NCBI RefSeq assembly: GCF_000377785.1
Contig: NZ_KB898724.1
Span: forward strand, 62,001-126,000
Length of the DNA: 64,000 nucleotides
Direction: 5' to 3'
Source: Thioalkalivibrio sp. ALJ24
Lineage (GTDB): Bacteria; Pseudomonadota; Gammaproteobacteria; Ectothiorhodospirales; Ectothiorhodospiraceae
The notes under the pieces were generated by a model. The model had not been told where the DNA came from. It worked only from the letters and a program-made list of their open reading frames with translations, and ran no database searches. A program made the translations under genes and the position numbers. Shown one piece after another: positions 8,715-17,744 of the stretch (position 1 is the stretch's first letter; each line of letters opens with the position of its first letter).

Positions 8715-9095
8715 TCAGTCCTTGCCCGGATCCTTCAGGCGTTCGGCGAGGTCGGCGAAGGGGTTCCAGGTTGCGCCCCCGGACGCCGCCGCGGTGCCGG
8801 AACCCCCGCCGGATGCCCCCGCCGCGCGCGCCTCGCCATGGCGCTGGTGTTCGTTGTCATGGCAGTACAGGCACAGCAGTTCCCAGTTGCTGCCATCCGG
8901 GGGATTGTTGTCGTGGTTGTGGTCGCGGTGGTGCACGGTCAGTTCGTGCAGGTTGGCGCGGGTGAACTCGCGGCCGCAGCGCCCGCAGACCCACGGGTAC
9001 ATGCCCAGGGCGCGCTCGCGGTAGCCGCGTTCGCGTTCGTCCCGCTCGCGCCGGGCGCGCGCGACCAGTTCGTCCAGGCGTTTCGAATCACTCAT
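8715..9095 (-). CDS. yajD: HNH nuclease family protein YajD
   Basis: A 126-residue HNH protein very close to Escherichia coli YajD. Two zinc-knuckle pairs, Cys37/Cys40 and Cys75/Cys78, bracket the HNH core with His55, His56, Asp58, His59 and Asn60. The C-terminus ends with the NPFADL motif also seen in YajD, after a Gly/Ala/Ser-rich linker (about 92-111) that is longer than in E. coli. A metal-dependent nuclease activity is expected from the fold, but the role is unknown. The ATG at 9095 was chosen because it gives the family N-terminus; the open frame runs far beyond. Confidence 0.9.
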   Translation of the reverse strand: MSDSKRLDELVARARRERDERERGYRERALGMYPWVCGRCGREFTRANLHELTVHHRDHNHDNNPPDGSNWELLCLYCHDNEHQRHGEARAAGASGGGSGTAAASGGATWNPFADLAERLKDPGKD

Positions 9096-9118
9096 GCCCG
9101 GAGCATAGCCGCGTGCGC

Positions 9119-11152
9119 TCAGTCGCGCGAGCGGGGCGGTGGCAGCAGGAACTCCGTCGGGTGGCGCCGCAGGTGGCGGCCGTACGCACGCAGCAGCCGC
9201 GCCGGGGAGCCGATGCGCACGCCGCGGGCGCGCAGCGCCACGTACAGTGCCAGACCGAAGCTCACCCACAGGTTGATTGCGCCGATCAGCAGCACGAACA
9301 CCAGGAACAGCCCGAACGTGCCCAGGGCCAGCCCTTCGGTCACCGTCACGTAGCCCAGATTGGCAGACGCGAACGCCACGTGCTGGATGTCCAGCGGCAG
9401 CCCGGTGAGATAGCCGACATAGCCGGTGCCCCCCAGCAGGGCGCCGAACACCATGTTGCCGAGCACGGCGCCGTAGTGGTAGCCGATCCAGTCGGCCAGG
9501 CCGTGGCGCGCTCGCCGCGGCAGCAGGCGCCGCAGCAAGGGGTGTTCGCGCAGGCGTCCGGGCAGGTCGAGATAGGCGCAGCGGTTGTCCAGCCAGCCGG
9601 CGACCAGTCCGGACACGAACAGCCAGACCCCGGCGATCGCCGCGAACAGCAGCGCGAGCCCGGCGAGCGGGCGCAGGCCGTCGAGCAGGTAGTCGGCCTT
9701 GCCACTGTCCATCACCGGCTGTTCGAACACCGACAGCGCGAACAGGCCGATGAACAGGGCCATGGGCAGGGCCACGCCCACGTTGCCCAGTACCGCCGCG
9801 AACTGCGAGCGTCCGACCCGCACCAGCAGATCGGCGAGTTTCGACGGATCGGCGGTGCCGCGTTCGGTCTGTTCGATGGCCGCCGCCATGCGCGCCGCGG
9901 TCATCGCGGGCTGCTTGGTGGCCACCGTCAGATGCAGCATGTGGATCAGCACGAAACCCAGGCCGTAGTTCAGGCTGGACCAGAACGCATACCAGCCCTC
10001 CGACAGGCCGAGGTGCCCGATCTGGATCTTGATCAGGGCCATCAGGGCGATGATGACCCCCGCGCCGGCTCCGGCCCCGAGCATGCCGAAGTATTCCTGA
10101 CGCCCGCGGGTGATGTATTTCTCGCCGGTGTCGGAGACGTGCTGGGTCACGCTGCGCGAGACCTGGCGGATGTTGTCCTGCCACAGGGCCCGCACGCCGT
10201 GGCGTCGGGCGCTGGTGATCACCAGTTCGCGGAACAGCCCGACGCCGGTGGCGCGGGTGGTCGCGGTGTCCTCGGGCTCCAGCAGATCCAGCAGCTTGTG
10301 GATGCGCGCCAGCGTCTGGTTCAGGCGTTCCAGCAGGTGGGTCAGTGACAGACTGTTGCCACGGGAGTGCGACAGCGTCCGGAGCTTCTCGATCTGCTCG
10401 GCGCACTGCTCCAGCAGGACCCGGGCGTGGCGATCGTCGCGGCGTTCGAAAGTCGGATCCTGCAGCCAGGCCCGGTAGTCGCGTACATAGGCCGAGACCT
10501 CGCGCTCCTGCGCCACGAACGCGGAATTGCGTTCGGCGATCGAGGGATCCAGGCGCAGCAGTTCCGGTTCCAGCTCCTCCGCCGCGATCCAGATGGACAG
10601 CATCTCCAGGCCGTACAGGATCTCCTCGCGGGCGCGGTCCAGGACCGCGGGATGTTCCCCCGACAGGCAGCCCAGGGCCTCCAGCAGCCGCAGCCAGGCA
10701 TCGTCCGGCAGGCGCGCGACCCAGATCGCGTCGTCCGGGTCGTGGAACACGTGATGGAGCACGTCGCGCAGATCGGTGCGGTCCATCGGCGACGGGTTGA
10801 TGCGCTCGTACAGCAGCTCCGTCGCCTCGCGGAAGAAGCCGCGCCGCGAGAACAGGCCGACCCCGGTGTACAGCGTCAGGTGCCGCGCATCCTCCAGCCC
10901 GGCCTCCAGGCGTTCGCGCAGCCGCTCGCGCAGCGCAGGCTGCTCCTGAAGCGCCAGCACCAGGGACTCGAGGCGGGCGATGACCGGGGCGGTGTTGCGC
11001 GGGTCGTCCGGGCGCAGCCAGTCCACCAGGCGCCGGAGGATCTCCGCCAGATCGGTATCGGGGTCGTTTTCGAGGGCGGTCAGCAGACCCGCGAGATCAT
11101 CGGTTTGCGACATGAAGTGACGGAATGGGTTGCGGGTGATGGCGCGCAGCAT
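9119..11152 (-). CDS. Gcr/SpcR family membrane protein ('site-specific recombinase')
   Basis: A 677-residue protein of the COG4389 family, annotated 'site-specific recombinase, Gcr family' after the gonococcal gcr gene. The N-terminal 300 residues are helical and soluble; the C-terminal half holds six or more membrane helices with conserved glycine-rich loops and ends with a charged tail. I see no tyrosine- or serine-recombinase catalytic motif, so the enzymatic name is doubtful and an integral membrane role is more consistent with the sequence. Two starts are possible, 11152 and 11113 (Met14); neither has a clear ribosome site. The closest flanking gene, csoS1D, is divergent. Confidence 0.75.
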   Translation of the reverse strand: MLRAITRNPFRHFMSQTDDLAGLLTALENDPDTDLAEILRRLVDWLRPDDPRNTAPVIARLESLVLALQEQPALRERLRERLEAGLEDARHLTLYTGVGLFSRRGFFREATELLYERINPSPMDRTDLRDVLHHVFHDPDDAIWVARLPDDAWLRLLEALGCLSGEHPAVLDRAREEILYGLEMLSIWIAAEELEPELLRLDPSIAERNSAFVAQEREVSAYVRDYRAWLQDPTFERRDDRHARVLLEQCAEQIEKLRTLSHSRGNSLSLTHLLERLNQTLARIHKLLDLLEPEDTATTRATGVGLFRELVITSARRHGVRALWQDNIRQVSRSVTQHVSDTGEKYITRGRQEYFGMLGAGAGAGVIIALMALIKIQIGHLGLSEGWYAFWSSLNYGLGFVLIHMLHLTVATKQPAMTAARMAAAIEQTERGTADPSKLADLLVRVGRSQFAAVLGNVGVALPMALFIGLFALSVFEQPVMDSGKADYLLDGLRPLAGLALLFAAIAGVWLFVSGLVAGWLDNRCAYLDLPGRLREHPLLRRLLPRRARHGLADWIGYHYGAVLGNMVFGALLGGTGYVGYLTGLPLDIQHVAFASANLGYVTVTEGLALGTFGLFLVFVLLIGAINLWVSFGLALYVALRARGVRIGSPARLLRAYGRHLRRHPTEFLLPPPRSRD

Positions 11153-11259
11153 ATCATTCCGCCGCGGATATTCCCGGCGGTGCCCGATTTGATCGGCGTC
11201 GCCCCGCAGTCCAGAATACGCCCCCTGCGGCCGGCCCCGGCGACCTTCCCGACGAATCG

Positions 11260-11874
11260 ATGATCAAGCTCCGTACTTACGTCTACATGGATTCCCTGCA
11301 GCCGCAGCTGGCGGCCTACATGGCGACCGTCTCGCAGGGTTTCCCGCCGGTGCCGGGTGACTCCTGCCTGTGGGTGGAGGTCTCGCCGGGCATGGCCGTG
11401 CACCGCCTGACCGACATCGCGCTGAAGTCCACCCGCGTGCATCTGTCGCAGCAGGTGGTGGAGCGTGAATACGGTTCCATGGTGGTGCACCAGCGCGACG
11501 ACTCCGACGTGCAGGAGGCCGGGCGTGTGCTGCTGTCGCGCATGGGCGCGCAGGTCTCCGATCGCCAGCAGTGCAACATTCCGTGGCAGGAGATCATCCG
11601 CGGAATGTCGCCCGACCACACGGTGCTGATCAACCGTCAGAACCGTCGCGGCTCGATGATCCTGCCGGAACAGAGCATGTTCATCCTCGAGGCCGAGCCG
11701 GCGGGATACATCATCTATGCCGCCAACCAGGCGCTGAAGGCGTCGCACGTGACCCTGATCGACGTCAGCGCCGTGGGGGCCTTCGGCCGGCTGATCCTGG
11801 CCGGCAGCGAGGCCGACATCGACGAAGCCGCGCGCGCCGCAAGCGCCGCCCTGGAACGCCCTGCGGGAACCTGA
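11260..11874 (+). CDS. csoS1D: carboxysome shell pseudohexamer protein CsoS1D (BMC-T)
   Basis: A 204-residue tandem bacterial-microcompartment protein. The first domain (about 1-100) contains [29 protein letters not shown] and the Glu68-Arg69 pair that matches the conserved pore-gating Glu-Arg of cyanobacterial CsoS1D; the second (about 105-200) contains [12 protein letters not shown] and [11 protein letters not shown]. Family members form trimers that stack and have a large pore that opens and closes, thought to pass large metabolites such as RuBP through the alpha-carboxysome shell. The long N-terminal extension of the Prochlorococcus protein is absent. No RuBisCO, CsoS2, CsoSCA or other shell gene is in the window, so this copy is detached from the main cso cluster. 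A Nudix gene follows after 5 bases, probably co-transcribed. Confidence 0.93.
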   Translation: MIKLRTYVYMDSLQPQLAAYMATVSQGFPPVPGDSCLWVEVSPGMAVHRLTDIALKSTRVHLSQQVVEREYGSMVVHQRDDSDVQEAGRVLLSRMGAQVSDRQQCNIPWQEIIRGMSPDHTVLINRQNRRGSMILPEQSMFILEAEPAGYIIYAANQALKASHVTLIDVSAVGAFGRLILAGSEADIDEAARAASAALERPAGT

Positions 11875-11879
11875 GCGCC

Positions 11880-12497
11880 ATGCATCGCGAACAGCTGCTG
11901 CATCTGCTGCAACGTCACCAGACCCCGTTCATCGAAGAGGCGGGTTTTCGCCGCCGCGCGCTGGATTTCGTCCGCCGGCATCCCGACTGCTTCAACTGCG
12001 ATCTGCTGCCGGCGCATGTCACCGGCTCCGCCTGGGTCCTCAGCCCCGACCGCGAGCGGGCGCTGATGCTGCTGCACGGCAAGCACAACCGCTGGTTCCA
12101 GCCCGGCGGCCATGCGGACGGTCAGGCCGACATCCTGCAGGTAGCCCTGCGCGAGGTGCACGAAGAGACCGGGCTGGCACGCGAGCATATCCGGCTGGTC
12201 GCCGAAGACGTCTTCGATCTGGATATCCATACCATCCCCGCCAGCCCCGAGTTTCCGCAGCACGACCACATCGACGTGCGCTTTCTGGTGGAGATCGACG
12301 ACCGTCTGGAGATCCCCGGCAGCCACGAATCGCACGCCGTGCTGTGGGTGCCGCTGCAGCACGTCTCGCGCTACAACAACAACCGTTCCTGCTGGCGCAT
12401 GGTCGAAAAGAGCCGGCGCCTGCGCACCGCCGAGCATATCGACGACCCGGTGCCGGCCCACCGCGTACCGGGTCCGGGGACACGCCCGGGGGGCTGA
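11880..12497 (+). CDS. Nudix hydrolase
   Basis: A 205-residue protein with a Nudix box at about residues 77-98: GGHADGQ, then REVHEETGL. The second half, which carries the REVHEETGL metal-binding glutamates, is intact; the first variable glutamate of the GX5EX7REUXEEXGU pattern is replaced by Ala. The family removes nucleoside diphosphates linked to another moiety; the substrate is unknown. The ATG at 11880 lies 5 bases after the csoS1D stop, suggesting translational coupling. Whether the pairing with a carboxysome gene is functional (for example hydrolysis of a damaged phosphorylated sugar or nucleotide) is open. Confidence 0.88.
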   Translation: MHREQLLHLLQRHQTPFIEEAGFRRRALDFVRRHPDCFNCDLLPAHVTGSAWVLSPDRERALMLLHGKHNRWFQPGGHADGQADILQVALREVHEETGLAREHIRLVAEDVFDLDIHTIPASPEFPQHDHIDVRFLVEIDDRLEIPGSHESHAVLWVPLQHVSRYNNNRSCWRMVEKSRRLRTAEHIDDPVPAHRVPGPGTRPGG

Positions 12498-12524
12498 CAC
12501 CGGCCGGACCCCGTGGTGTCGTGC

Positions 12525-13148
12525 TCAGAACCGCCGGGCACCGTGCCCGGGCAGCGGTACGGCCTCCACGTGCACGCGCACGTCGCGCAGTTCCAGCGGC
12601 CCGTCGGAATCCACCCGGCGGGTCTCGCCCCGGCGCCAGCCGGAGCGCCACGGCAGGTGGGCCGCGCCGAACTCGTTGCGGCCGTGCGTTGGCAGGTCGA
12701 GCCGTAGCAGGCCTTCCCGGTAGCTGACCTTCATCTCGCGCGAACGCCGTTCGCTGTGGACCTCCACCGTGCGTGTCTCGCCATCCGCCAGGGTGAAGGC
12801 CAGCGGGGCATAACGCCGGTCACTGCCGCCGATGCGCATTCGCCCGCCCTCCAGGCTCACGCGGATCAGGTCGCCGAAGTGCCCTTCCTCGCCGCGATGG
12901 ATGCGGTCGATGCGCGCCTGGCGTTCTGCCCGCTCGCGCGCCTCGATCTCCTGCTGCTCGCGCCGGGTCTGCTCGCGCTCCTTCTGCACCGACTCCCAGG
13001 CGCGCATCGCCTCCTGGCGCTCGGATTCGCTCATCTGCTCCCAGTGCTCCTCCGGCACGCCGTAGATGCGCGGGGCACAGGCGGCCAGCATCAGTGCCAG
13101 GCTCAGCACGGCGGAGATCAGGATGAGGCGGGCAGCGGATCGGGGCAT
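12525..13148 (-). CDS. hypothetical lipoprotein with coiled-coil segment
   Basis: A 207-residue predicted lipoprotein: basic N-terminus, hydrophobic core and a lipobox (LAAC, Cys at 24). Residues 35-80 are rich in Glu, Arg and Gln and predicted to be helical or coiled coil (EQTRREQQEIEARERAERQA at about 58-77); the rest is probably beta-rich. I do not recognise a family. It converges with the Nudix gene and precedes the repeat island. Likely an outer-membrane-anchored envelope protein. Confidence 0.7.
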   Translation of the reverse strand: MPRSAARLILISAVLSLALMLAACAPRIYGVPEEHWEQMSESERQEAMRAWESVQKEREQTRREQQEIEARERAERQARIDRIHRGEEGHFGDLIRVSLEGGRMRIGGSDRRYAPLAFTLADGETRTVEVHSERRSREMKVSYREGLLRLDLPTHGRNEFGAAHLPWRSGWRRGETRRVDSDGPLELRDVRVHVEAVPLPGHGARRF

Positions 13149-13257
13149 GGTCAGGCGGCAATCCCGGTCGGATGGAACACGATGGCCGCCGGGGCGGCTC
13201 GGTCAGTTTATCCTGCCGGGGCTGCCTGAGTGGCGGCTGAACGGCCATGCCCGAGCT

Positions 13258-13545
13258 TGACCGCTGCCGCCAGGCCTTGAGCTGGCGCTGCGGAGTCGGC
13301 GGTTTTCGGCTGCCGCCGGGGGTGTTGCGCTCTCTCGCGAGCGCGCCGCGAGGTCCTTTCTTATGTGAACAAGAAAGGACCCAAAGAAGTCACCCCGACT
13401 GCCGCATCCCGGTCCGCTGATGCGGCCCGGGATCCCCTCGCTCCGAGGCCGGTCGCGGGCGGCGCTGAACTCGCGAAGCTACGCTTCGCTCAGACAAGCA
13501 GCGCCTTTTCTCCCGCGCCCGACCTCTGCGCTCGGTGCGACAAAC
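13258..13545. repeat. left arm of a large inverted repeat
   Basis: This arm matches the reverse complement of about 13940-14216. The core, 13308-13389, is identical to 14087-14168 over 82 bases except for an 8-base loop; outside it the match is patchy, with another well-conserved block at about 13465-13500. The core contains a perfect 11-bp hairpin (13352-13362 with 13371-13381). Spurious open frames run across it on both strands, but none has a start site, domain or consistent codon use. Probably a copy of an interspersed intergenic repeat. Confidence 0.8.
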
Positions 13546-13624
13546 GGGGCCGCAGGACCACCGCCCATTCCTTTTCCGCCAGGCGGGTAGACCGGGGCTT
13601 GTGAACGCCCCCGGCCGAGAACAG

Positions 13625-13669
13625 GATCGGTTGGCGACCGATCACGCCGGATCGGCGAGAGGGCTCGCC
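13625..13669. repeat. REP-like double hairpin in the centre of the repeat island
   Basis: Two perfect hairpins lie close together: GATCGGT with ACCGATC (13625-13643, loop 5) and GGCGAG with CTCGCC (13654-13669, loop 4). This arrangement resembles REP/BIME units of gammaproteobacteria. No RAYT transposase is in the window. The surrounding 13546-13939 shows no credible gene. Confidence 0.55.
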
Positions 13670-13939
13670 TCCCACAGCCACTGTTGCACACCCGGCACCG
13701 GGAGGGTGCCCGGGTAGCGCCTTCTACTATCAGGGCTTCGGGGTGGGGCCGGGCCCTGCCCACACGAGATTCCTTTGCCCGGATGGTTGGGAATGAGCTC
13801 TACGAAGGGCCCGTACCAAAGCTTGAACCCGTTGGTGCAACGGGCCGCCTTTGCATCAGGAACCAGGAAACGCGCGATTCGGGCGCCCCGCGATCAAGCG
13901 GGCCGGGACCCGGGCACCAATGGCCGGAACGCCTCCGGT

Positions 13940-14216
13940 TTACCCCCTCCCGTTGCGAGCCCCTTGCGGAGGGTGCCTCGCGCCGGAAACAAGGCGCCGG
14001 ATGTCTGAGCGAAGCGCAGCTTCGCGAGTTCGGCGCCGCCGGCGCGAGGCGCCCGGAGCAAGGTTCCCGGGCGAGCTCCGGGTGCCCTTCTTTGGGTCCT
14101 TTCTTGGGCAAGCAAGAAAGGACCTCGCGGCGCGCTCGCGAGAGAGCGCAACACCCCCGGCGGCAGCCAAAGCCCCGGACCCCGCACCGCCAGCTCAAAG
14201 CCCCGCGGCAGCGGTC
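13940..14216. repeat. right arm of a large inverted repeat
   Basis: Reverse-complement partner of 13258-13545. The core, 14087-14168, differs from the left core only in its 8-base loop (14106-14113), which sits inside a perfect 11-bp stem (14095-14105 with 14114-14124). The loop change with conserved arms suggests that the hairpin itself is maintained. The remaining bases to the proS stop at 14292 hold nothing recognisable. Confidence 0.8.
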
Positions 14217-14291
14217 AGGCCCGGGCAGCAGCCCCTGCTCGCTTGAAAGCAAGCTCCCGCAACCGGGTCCGGGCGCCGGCACGCGTGGCGC

Positions 14292-16010
14292 CTACGCGCC
14301 GCACCCCGTGCGTTCGCGCAGGGCCGCCACCAGCCCGTCCATCGGCAGGTGTTCGGCCTCGCTGGCGGTGCGGGCCTGGTATTCGAGTTCACCGGCGTCC
14401 AGGCCGCGTTCGCCGATCACGATGCGGTGCGGGATGCCGATCAGCTCCATGTCGGCGAACATCACGCCGGGGCGCTGTTCGCGATCGTCCAGCAGGACCT
14501 GGAAGCCGGCGGCCTCGAGTTCGTCGTGCAGCTGTTCGGCGGCCTCGCGCACGCGCTGCGACTTCTTCGCGCCGATCGGGCACAGGGCGATGTCGAACGG
14601 GGCGATGGCGGTGGGCCAGCAGATGCCGCGCTCGTCGGAGTTCTGCTCGATCGCGGCGGCGACCACGCGCGAGACGCCGATGCCGTAGCAGCCCATGGTG
14701 ACGATCTGCTCGCGGCCGTCCTCGTCCAGCACCCGGGCGCCCAGGGCCTCGGAGTACTTGTCGCCGAGCTGGAAGATATGGCCGACCTCGATGCCGCGGC
14801 GGATCTCGATGGGGCCGGAGCCGTCGGGCGCGGGTTCGCCCTCGGTGATGTTGCGCAGGTCGGCACTCTCCGGGCGTGGCAGGTCGCGTTCCCAGTTGAC
14901 GCCGGTCAGGTGGTGGCCGTCCTCGTTGGCGCCGACCACCATGTCGGCCATCCCGAGCACGGCGTGGTCGGCCAGCACCGGGATCGGGCTGTCCACCGGG
15001 CCCAGCGAGCCGGGGTCGGCGCCGAACGCGGTACGGATCTCGCCGGCCTCCGCCATGCGCATCGGTTCGGCAATCCAGGGGTGTTTCTCGGCCTTCACGT
15101 CGTTGAGTTCGTGGTCACCACGCAGCACCAGGGCGACCAGATCGGCGTCGACCGCGTCGCTGGCGGCCACCACCAGGGTCTTGACCGTGCGTTCGGTCGG
15201 CACCTCGAGGAAGGCCGCGAGATCGGCGATGGTGTGGACATCCGGGGTGGCGACCTTCTGCAGCGTCTCGCCGGGGGCGGGCGGCGCGGCCGGGCCGGGG
15301 CAGGGCGCGAGTTCCACGTTGGCGGCAAAGCCGCCCGGGGAGAAGGCGATCGCGTCCTCGCCGGAGGCGGCCAGCACGTGAAACTCATGCGAGGCATTGC
15401 CGCCGATCGCGCCGGTATCGGCTTCCACCGCGCGGAAGTCGAGACCGCAGCGCTGGAAGATGCGGCAGTAGGCATCGTGCATCTGCTGGTAGGTCTGCCC
15501 CAGGGAGTCGGCATCCAGGTGGAAGGAGTAGGCGTCCTTCATCAGGAATTCGCGCGCGCGCATCACGCCGAAGCGCGGGCGGCGTTCGTCGCGGAACTTG
15601 GTCTGGATCTGGTAGTAGTTCACCGGCAGCTGGCGGTAGCTGCGGATCTCGCGGCGGACCAGATCGGTGATGACCTCTTCATGGGTCGGGCCATAGCAGA
15701 AATCGCGTTCGTGGCGGTCCTGGATGCGCAGCAGTTCGGCGCCGTAAAAGTCCCAGCGCCCGGACTCCTGCCACAGCTCGGCCGGCTGGATGGCCGGCAT
15801 CAGCACCTCCAGGCCCCCGGCCCGGTCCATCTCCTCGCGCACGATGTTCTCCACCCGGCGCAGCACGCGCAGCCCCAGCGGCAGCCAGGTGTACAGCCCC
15901 GAGGCGAGCCGGCGGATGTAGCCGGCGCGCAGCATCAGCTGGTGGGAGACGATCTCGGCGTCGGCCGGGGTTTCCTTCAGGGTATTCAGCGGGAATTGCG
16001 AGACGCGCAT
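14292..16010 (-). CDS. proS: prolyl-tRNA synthetase
   Basis: A 572-residue class II aminoacyl-tRNA synthetase of the bacterial type, charging tRNA-Pro. Class II core motifs occupy about 1-200 and 400-470, separated by the inserted YbaK-like editing domain (about 225-390) that removes Ala from tRNA-Pro; the C-terminal anticodon-binding domain follows. Length equals the E. coli enzyme. The ATG at 16010 gives the standard N-terminus [13 protein letters not shown]; a longer frame to 16103 has only low-complexity sequence. It lies 50 bases downstream of the tautomerase gene on the same strand. Confidence 0.98.
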   Translation of the reverse strand: MRVSQFPLNTLKETPADAEIVSHQLMLRAGYIRRLASGLYTWLPLGLRVLRRVENIVREEMDRAGGLEVLMPAIQPAELWQESGRWDFYGAELLRIQDRHERDFCYGPTHEEVITDLVRREIRSYRQLPVNYYQIQTKFRDERRPRFGVMRAREFLMKDAYSFHLDADSLGQTYQQMHDAYCRIFQRCGLDFRAVEADTGAIGGNASHEFHVLAASGEDAIAFSPGGFAANVELAPCPGPAAPPAPGETLQKVATPDVHTIADLAAFLEVPTERTVKTLVVAASDAVDADLVALVLRGDHELNDVKAEKHPWIAEPMRMAEAGEIRTAFGADPGSLGPVDSPIPVLADHAVLGMADMVVGANEDGHHLTGVNWERDLPRPESADLRNITEGEPAPDGSGPIEIRRGIEVGHIFQLGDKYSEALGARVLDEDGREQIVTMGCYGIGVSRVVAAAIEQNSDERGICWPTAIAPFDIALCPIGAKKSQRVREAAEQLHDELEAAGFQVLLDDREQRPGVMFADMELIGIPHRIVIGERGLDAGELEYQARTASEAEHLPMDGLVAALRERTGCGA

Positions 16011-16059
16011 GGTGCTCGGGCCTTGTGGTCGGTGGTCGTTGAGCGGACGGGGTCGGGGA

Positions 16060-16401
16060 TCAGAACGTGGTGCCGTTGGTGCCCCAGAAATGGCGCGGGG
16101 CATCGGCGAACTCGATGTAGACGCGCGCCGGCTCCACGCCCAGTTCGGCCTGCAGGGCGTCGCACAGCTTGCGTGACAGCTCGCGGGTCAGGCCCTCGGG
16201 CAGGCCGATGCTCTTGAGCTCGCAGTAGGCCAGCGCCTCGGTGCTGCCGCCGAAACGCATATGGGCGTTGTGCCCGAGAGCGACCATCACGTAGCCTTCG
16301 GGCTTGCCCAGCCAGTCGGCCACCGCGGCCGACAGGCGCGCGGTGACGCCGTCGGCATCTGCGGGCAGGGCGGCGTTGGTCTCGATTCGCAGCATTGGCA
16401 T
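16060..16401 (-). CDS. MIF-like tautomerase
   Basis: A 113-residue member of the macrophage migration inhibitory factor/phenylpyruvate tautomerase family, close in length and motif order to animal MIF (115). Pro2, the catalytic base after Met removal, is present, as are the GKP motif (Lys32), FGGS, the SIG motif and VYI with the conserved tyrosine. MIF Asn97 is replaced by Glu and the first cysteine of the CXXC motif by Leu, so oxidoreductase chemistry is unlikely. Homotrimer expected. The role in bacteria is unknown. A second in-frame ATG two codons later would remove the catalytic Pro, so 16401 is preferred. Confidence 0.85.
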   Translation of the reverse strand: MPMLRIETNAALPADADGVTARLSAAVADWLGKPEGYVMVALGHNAHMRFGGSTEALAYCELKSIGLPEGLTRELSRKLCDALQAELGVEPARVYIEFADAPRHFWGTNGTTF

Positions 16402-16560
16402 GGCGGTCTCCCGGAATGTTTCGACAGGACAGGGGACGCTCCCCCGACGCGGATGCCGACATGATACGGACAGCGGCGGGCTGCTGCAGGGCCGGCGGGG
16501 GTGCAGGCAGGAAAATGCGGCTCAGATCGCTATACTCCCGGCAGATGCCGGTATTCGGGT

Positions 16561-16610
16561 CGGGGATTTGTCCATCCCCGGCCGGGTCCGATAAATTAGG
16601 GAAAACTAAT
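16561..16610. promoter_or_regulatory. paired inverted repeats in an AT-rich island before the RND operon
   Basis: A perfect 7-bp inverted repeat (CGGGGAT / ATCCCCG, 16561-16580, loop 6) is followed by ATTAG / CTAAT (16595-16610, spacer 6) inside an A/T-rich block that stands out from the GC-rich surroundings. Likely promoter and operator region for the efflux genes; the binding protein is unknown and no regulator gene is adjacent. Confidence 0.4.
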
Positions 16611-16694
16611 ATACAAAGAACGGCCCGTGACGGCTGCCGACGCCGGAATCCCGGTTCAGCAGGAGAGGGCCGAACATCCGGAAGGGACCACACC

Positions 16695-17744
16695 ATGACA
16701 CGACTCCCGATCATCGGGGCCGCGCTGCTTGCGCTGTCTCTGCCGATGGCGGCTCAGGCCGATGAGCTGCCCTTCGAAACCGTCGAGGCCGAACGCCTGA
16801 CCCTGCCACAGGAGCGCCTGCTGGATGGTCGCGTTGAAGCGGTCCAGCGTTCCACCATCTCGGCCCAGACGTCGGGTCGGGTGCGCGAGATCTTCGTGGA
16901 CGTGGACGATTTCGTCGAGGAAGACGAGCTCGTGCTGAGGATCTCGGACACCCAGCAGCAGGCCCGGCTGAGCCAGGCCGAGGGGGACCTGGCCGAGGCG
17001 CGGGCGCGTTTCGGCGAGGCGCGGTCGGAGTTCGAACGCATCCGCGAGGTGTTCGAGCAGGACGTGGTCTCGCGCTCCGAATTCGAACGGGCCGAGGCGG
17101 AACTCGAATCGGCGCGGGCGCGCCTGCGCTCGGCCGAGGGCCGGGTCGACGAGGCGCGCGAGCAGCTGGGATATACCGAGGTCTACGCCCCGTATTCCGG
17201 CATCGTGACCGAACGCATGGTGGAGGTCGGCGAGTCGGTCTCCCCGGGGTCGCCGCTGCTGGACGGGCTTAGCCTGGACCGCCTGCGCGTGGACGTGGAC
17301 GTACCCCAGCGGCTGATGCCCGGGGTGCGGGATCGGCGCGAGGCGGAGGTGATTCTGGATTCCGGCGAACGCGTAACTGCCGAGAGCCTGACGCTGTTCC
17401 CTTACGCCCATCCGCAGAGCTCCAGCTTCCGCGTGCGCGTGAACCTGCCCGAGGACGAGGACAATCGCGGCCTGTTTCCCGGCATGTTCGTGAAGACGAG
17501 CTTCGTGCTGGACGAGGTCGAGCGCCTGATGGTGCCGAAGGAGGCCGTGGCCCACCGTTCCGAGGTGATTGCGGTCTACGTGATCGACGACGAGGACCAG
17601 GTGCGTTTCCGTCAGGTCCGCACCGGGCGCGAGCACGACGGCATGATCGAGATCCTCGGCGGCCTGCGTGAGGGCGAGCGTGTCGCGCTGGATCCGGTAC
17701 ATGCCGCGATCTACATGAAGGACCACCAGCAGGTGACGCGATGA
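16695..17744 (+). CDS. RND efflux periplasmic adaptor (HlyD/MFP family)
   Basis: A 349-residue membrane fusion protein with a Sec signal peptide (cleavage near AQA-DE, residue 22). A split biotinyl-lipoyl domain surrounds a helical hairpin (about 75-150, rich in Glu/Arg/Ala), followed by the beta-barrel and membrane-proximal domains. It would link the inner-membrane permease encoded next to it with an outer-membrane channel, which is not encoded here. Its stop overlaps the permease start (ATGA), so the two are translationally coupled. The start ATG is preceded by GGAAGGGA. Substrate unknown. Confidence 0.9.
   Translation: MTRLPIIGAALLALSLPMAAQADELPFETVEAERLTLPQERLLDGRVEAVQRSTISAQTSGRVREIFVDVDDFVEEDELVLRISDTQQQARLSQAEGDLAEARARFGEARSEFERIREVFEQDVVSRSEFERAEAELESARARLRSAEGRVDEAREQLGYTEVYAPYSGIVTERMVEVGESVSPGSPLLDGLSLDRLRVDVDVPQRLMPGVRDRREAEVILDSGERVTAESLTLFPYAHPQSSSFRVRVNLPEDEDNRGLFPGMFVKTSFVLDEVERLMVPKEAVAHRSEVIAVYVIDDEDQVRFRQVRTGREHDGMIEILGGLREGERVALDPVHAAIYMKDHQQVTR

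Noticed and set aside
13684-14688. 334-residue open frame across the repeat island into proS
   Set aside because: It crosses the inverted repeat and the antisense strand of proS, has no recognised domain or ribosome site, and its Arg/Ser/Pro-rich composition is that of a GC-rich out-of-frame reading.
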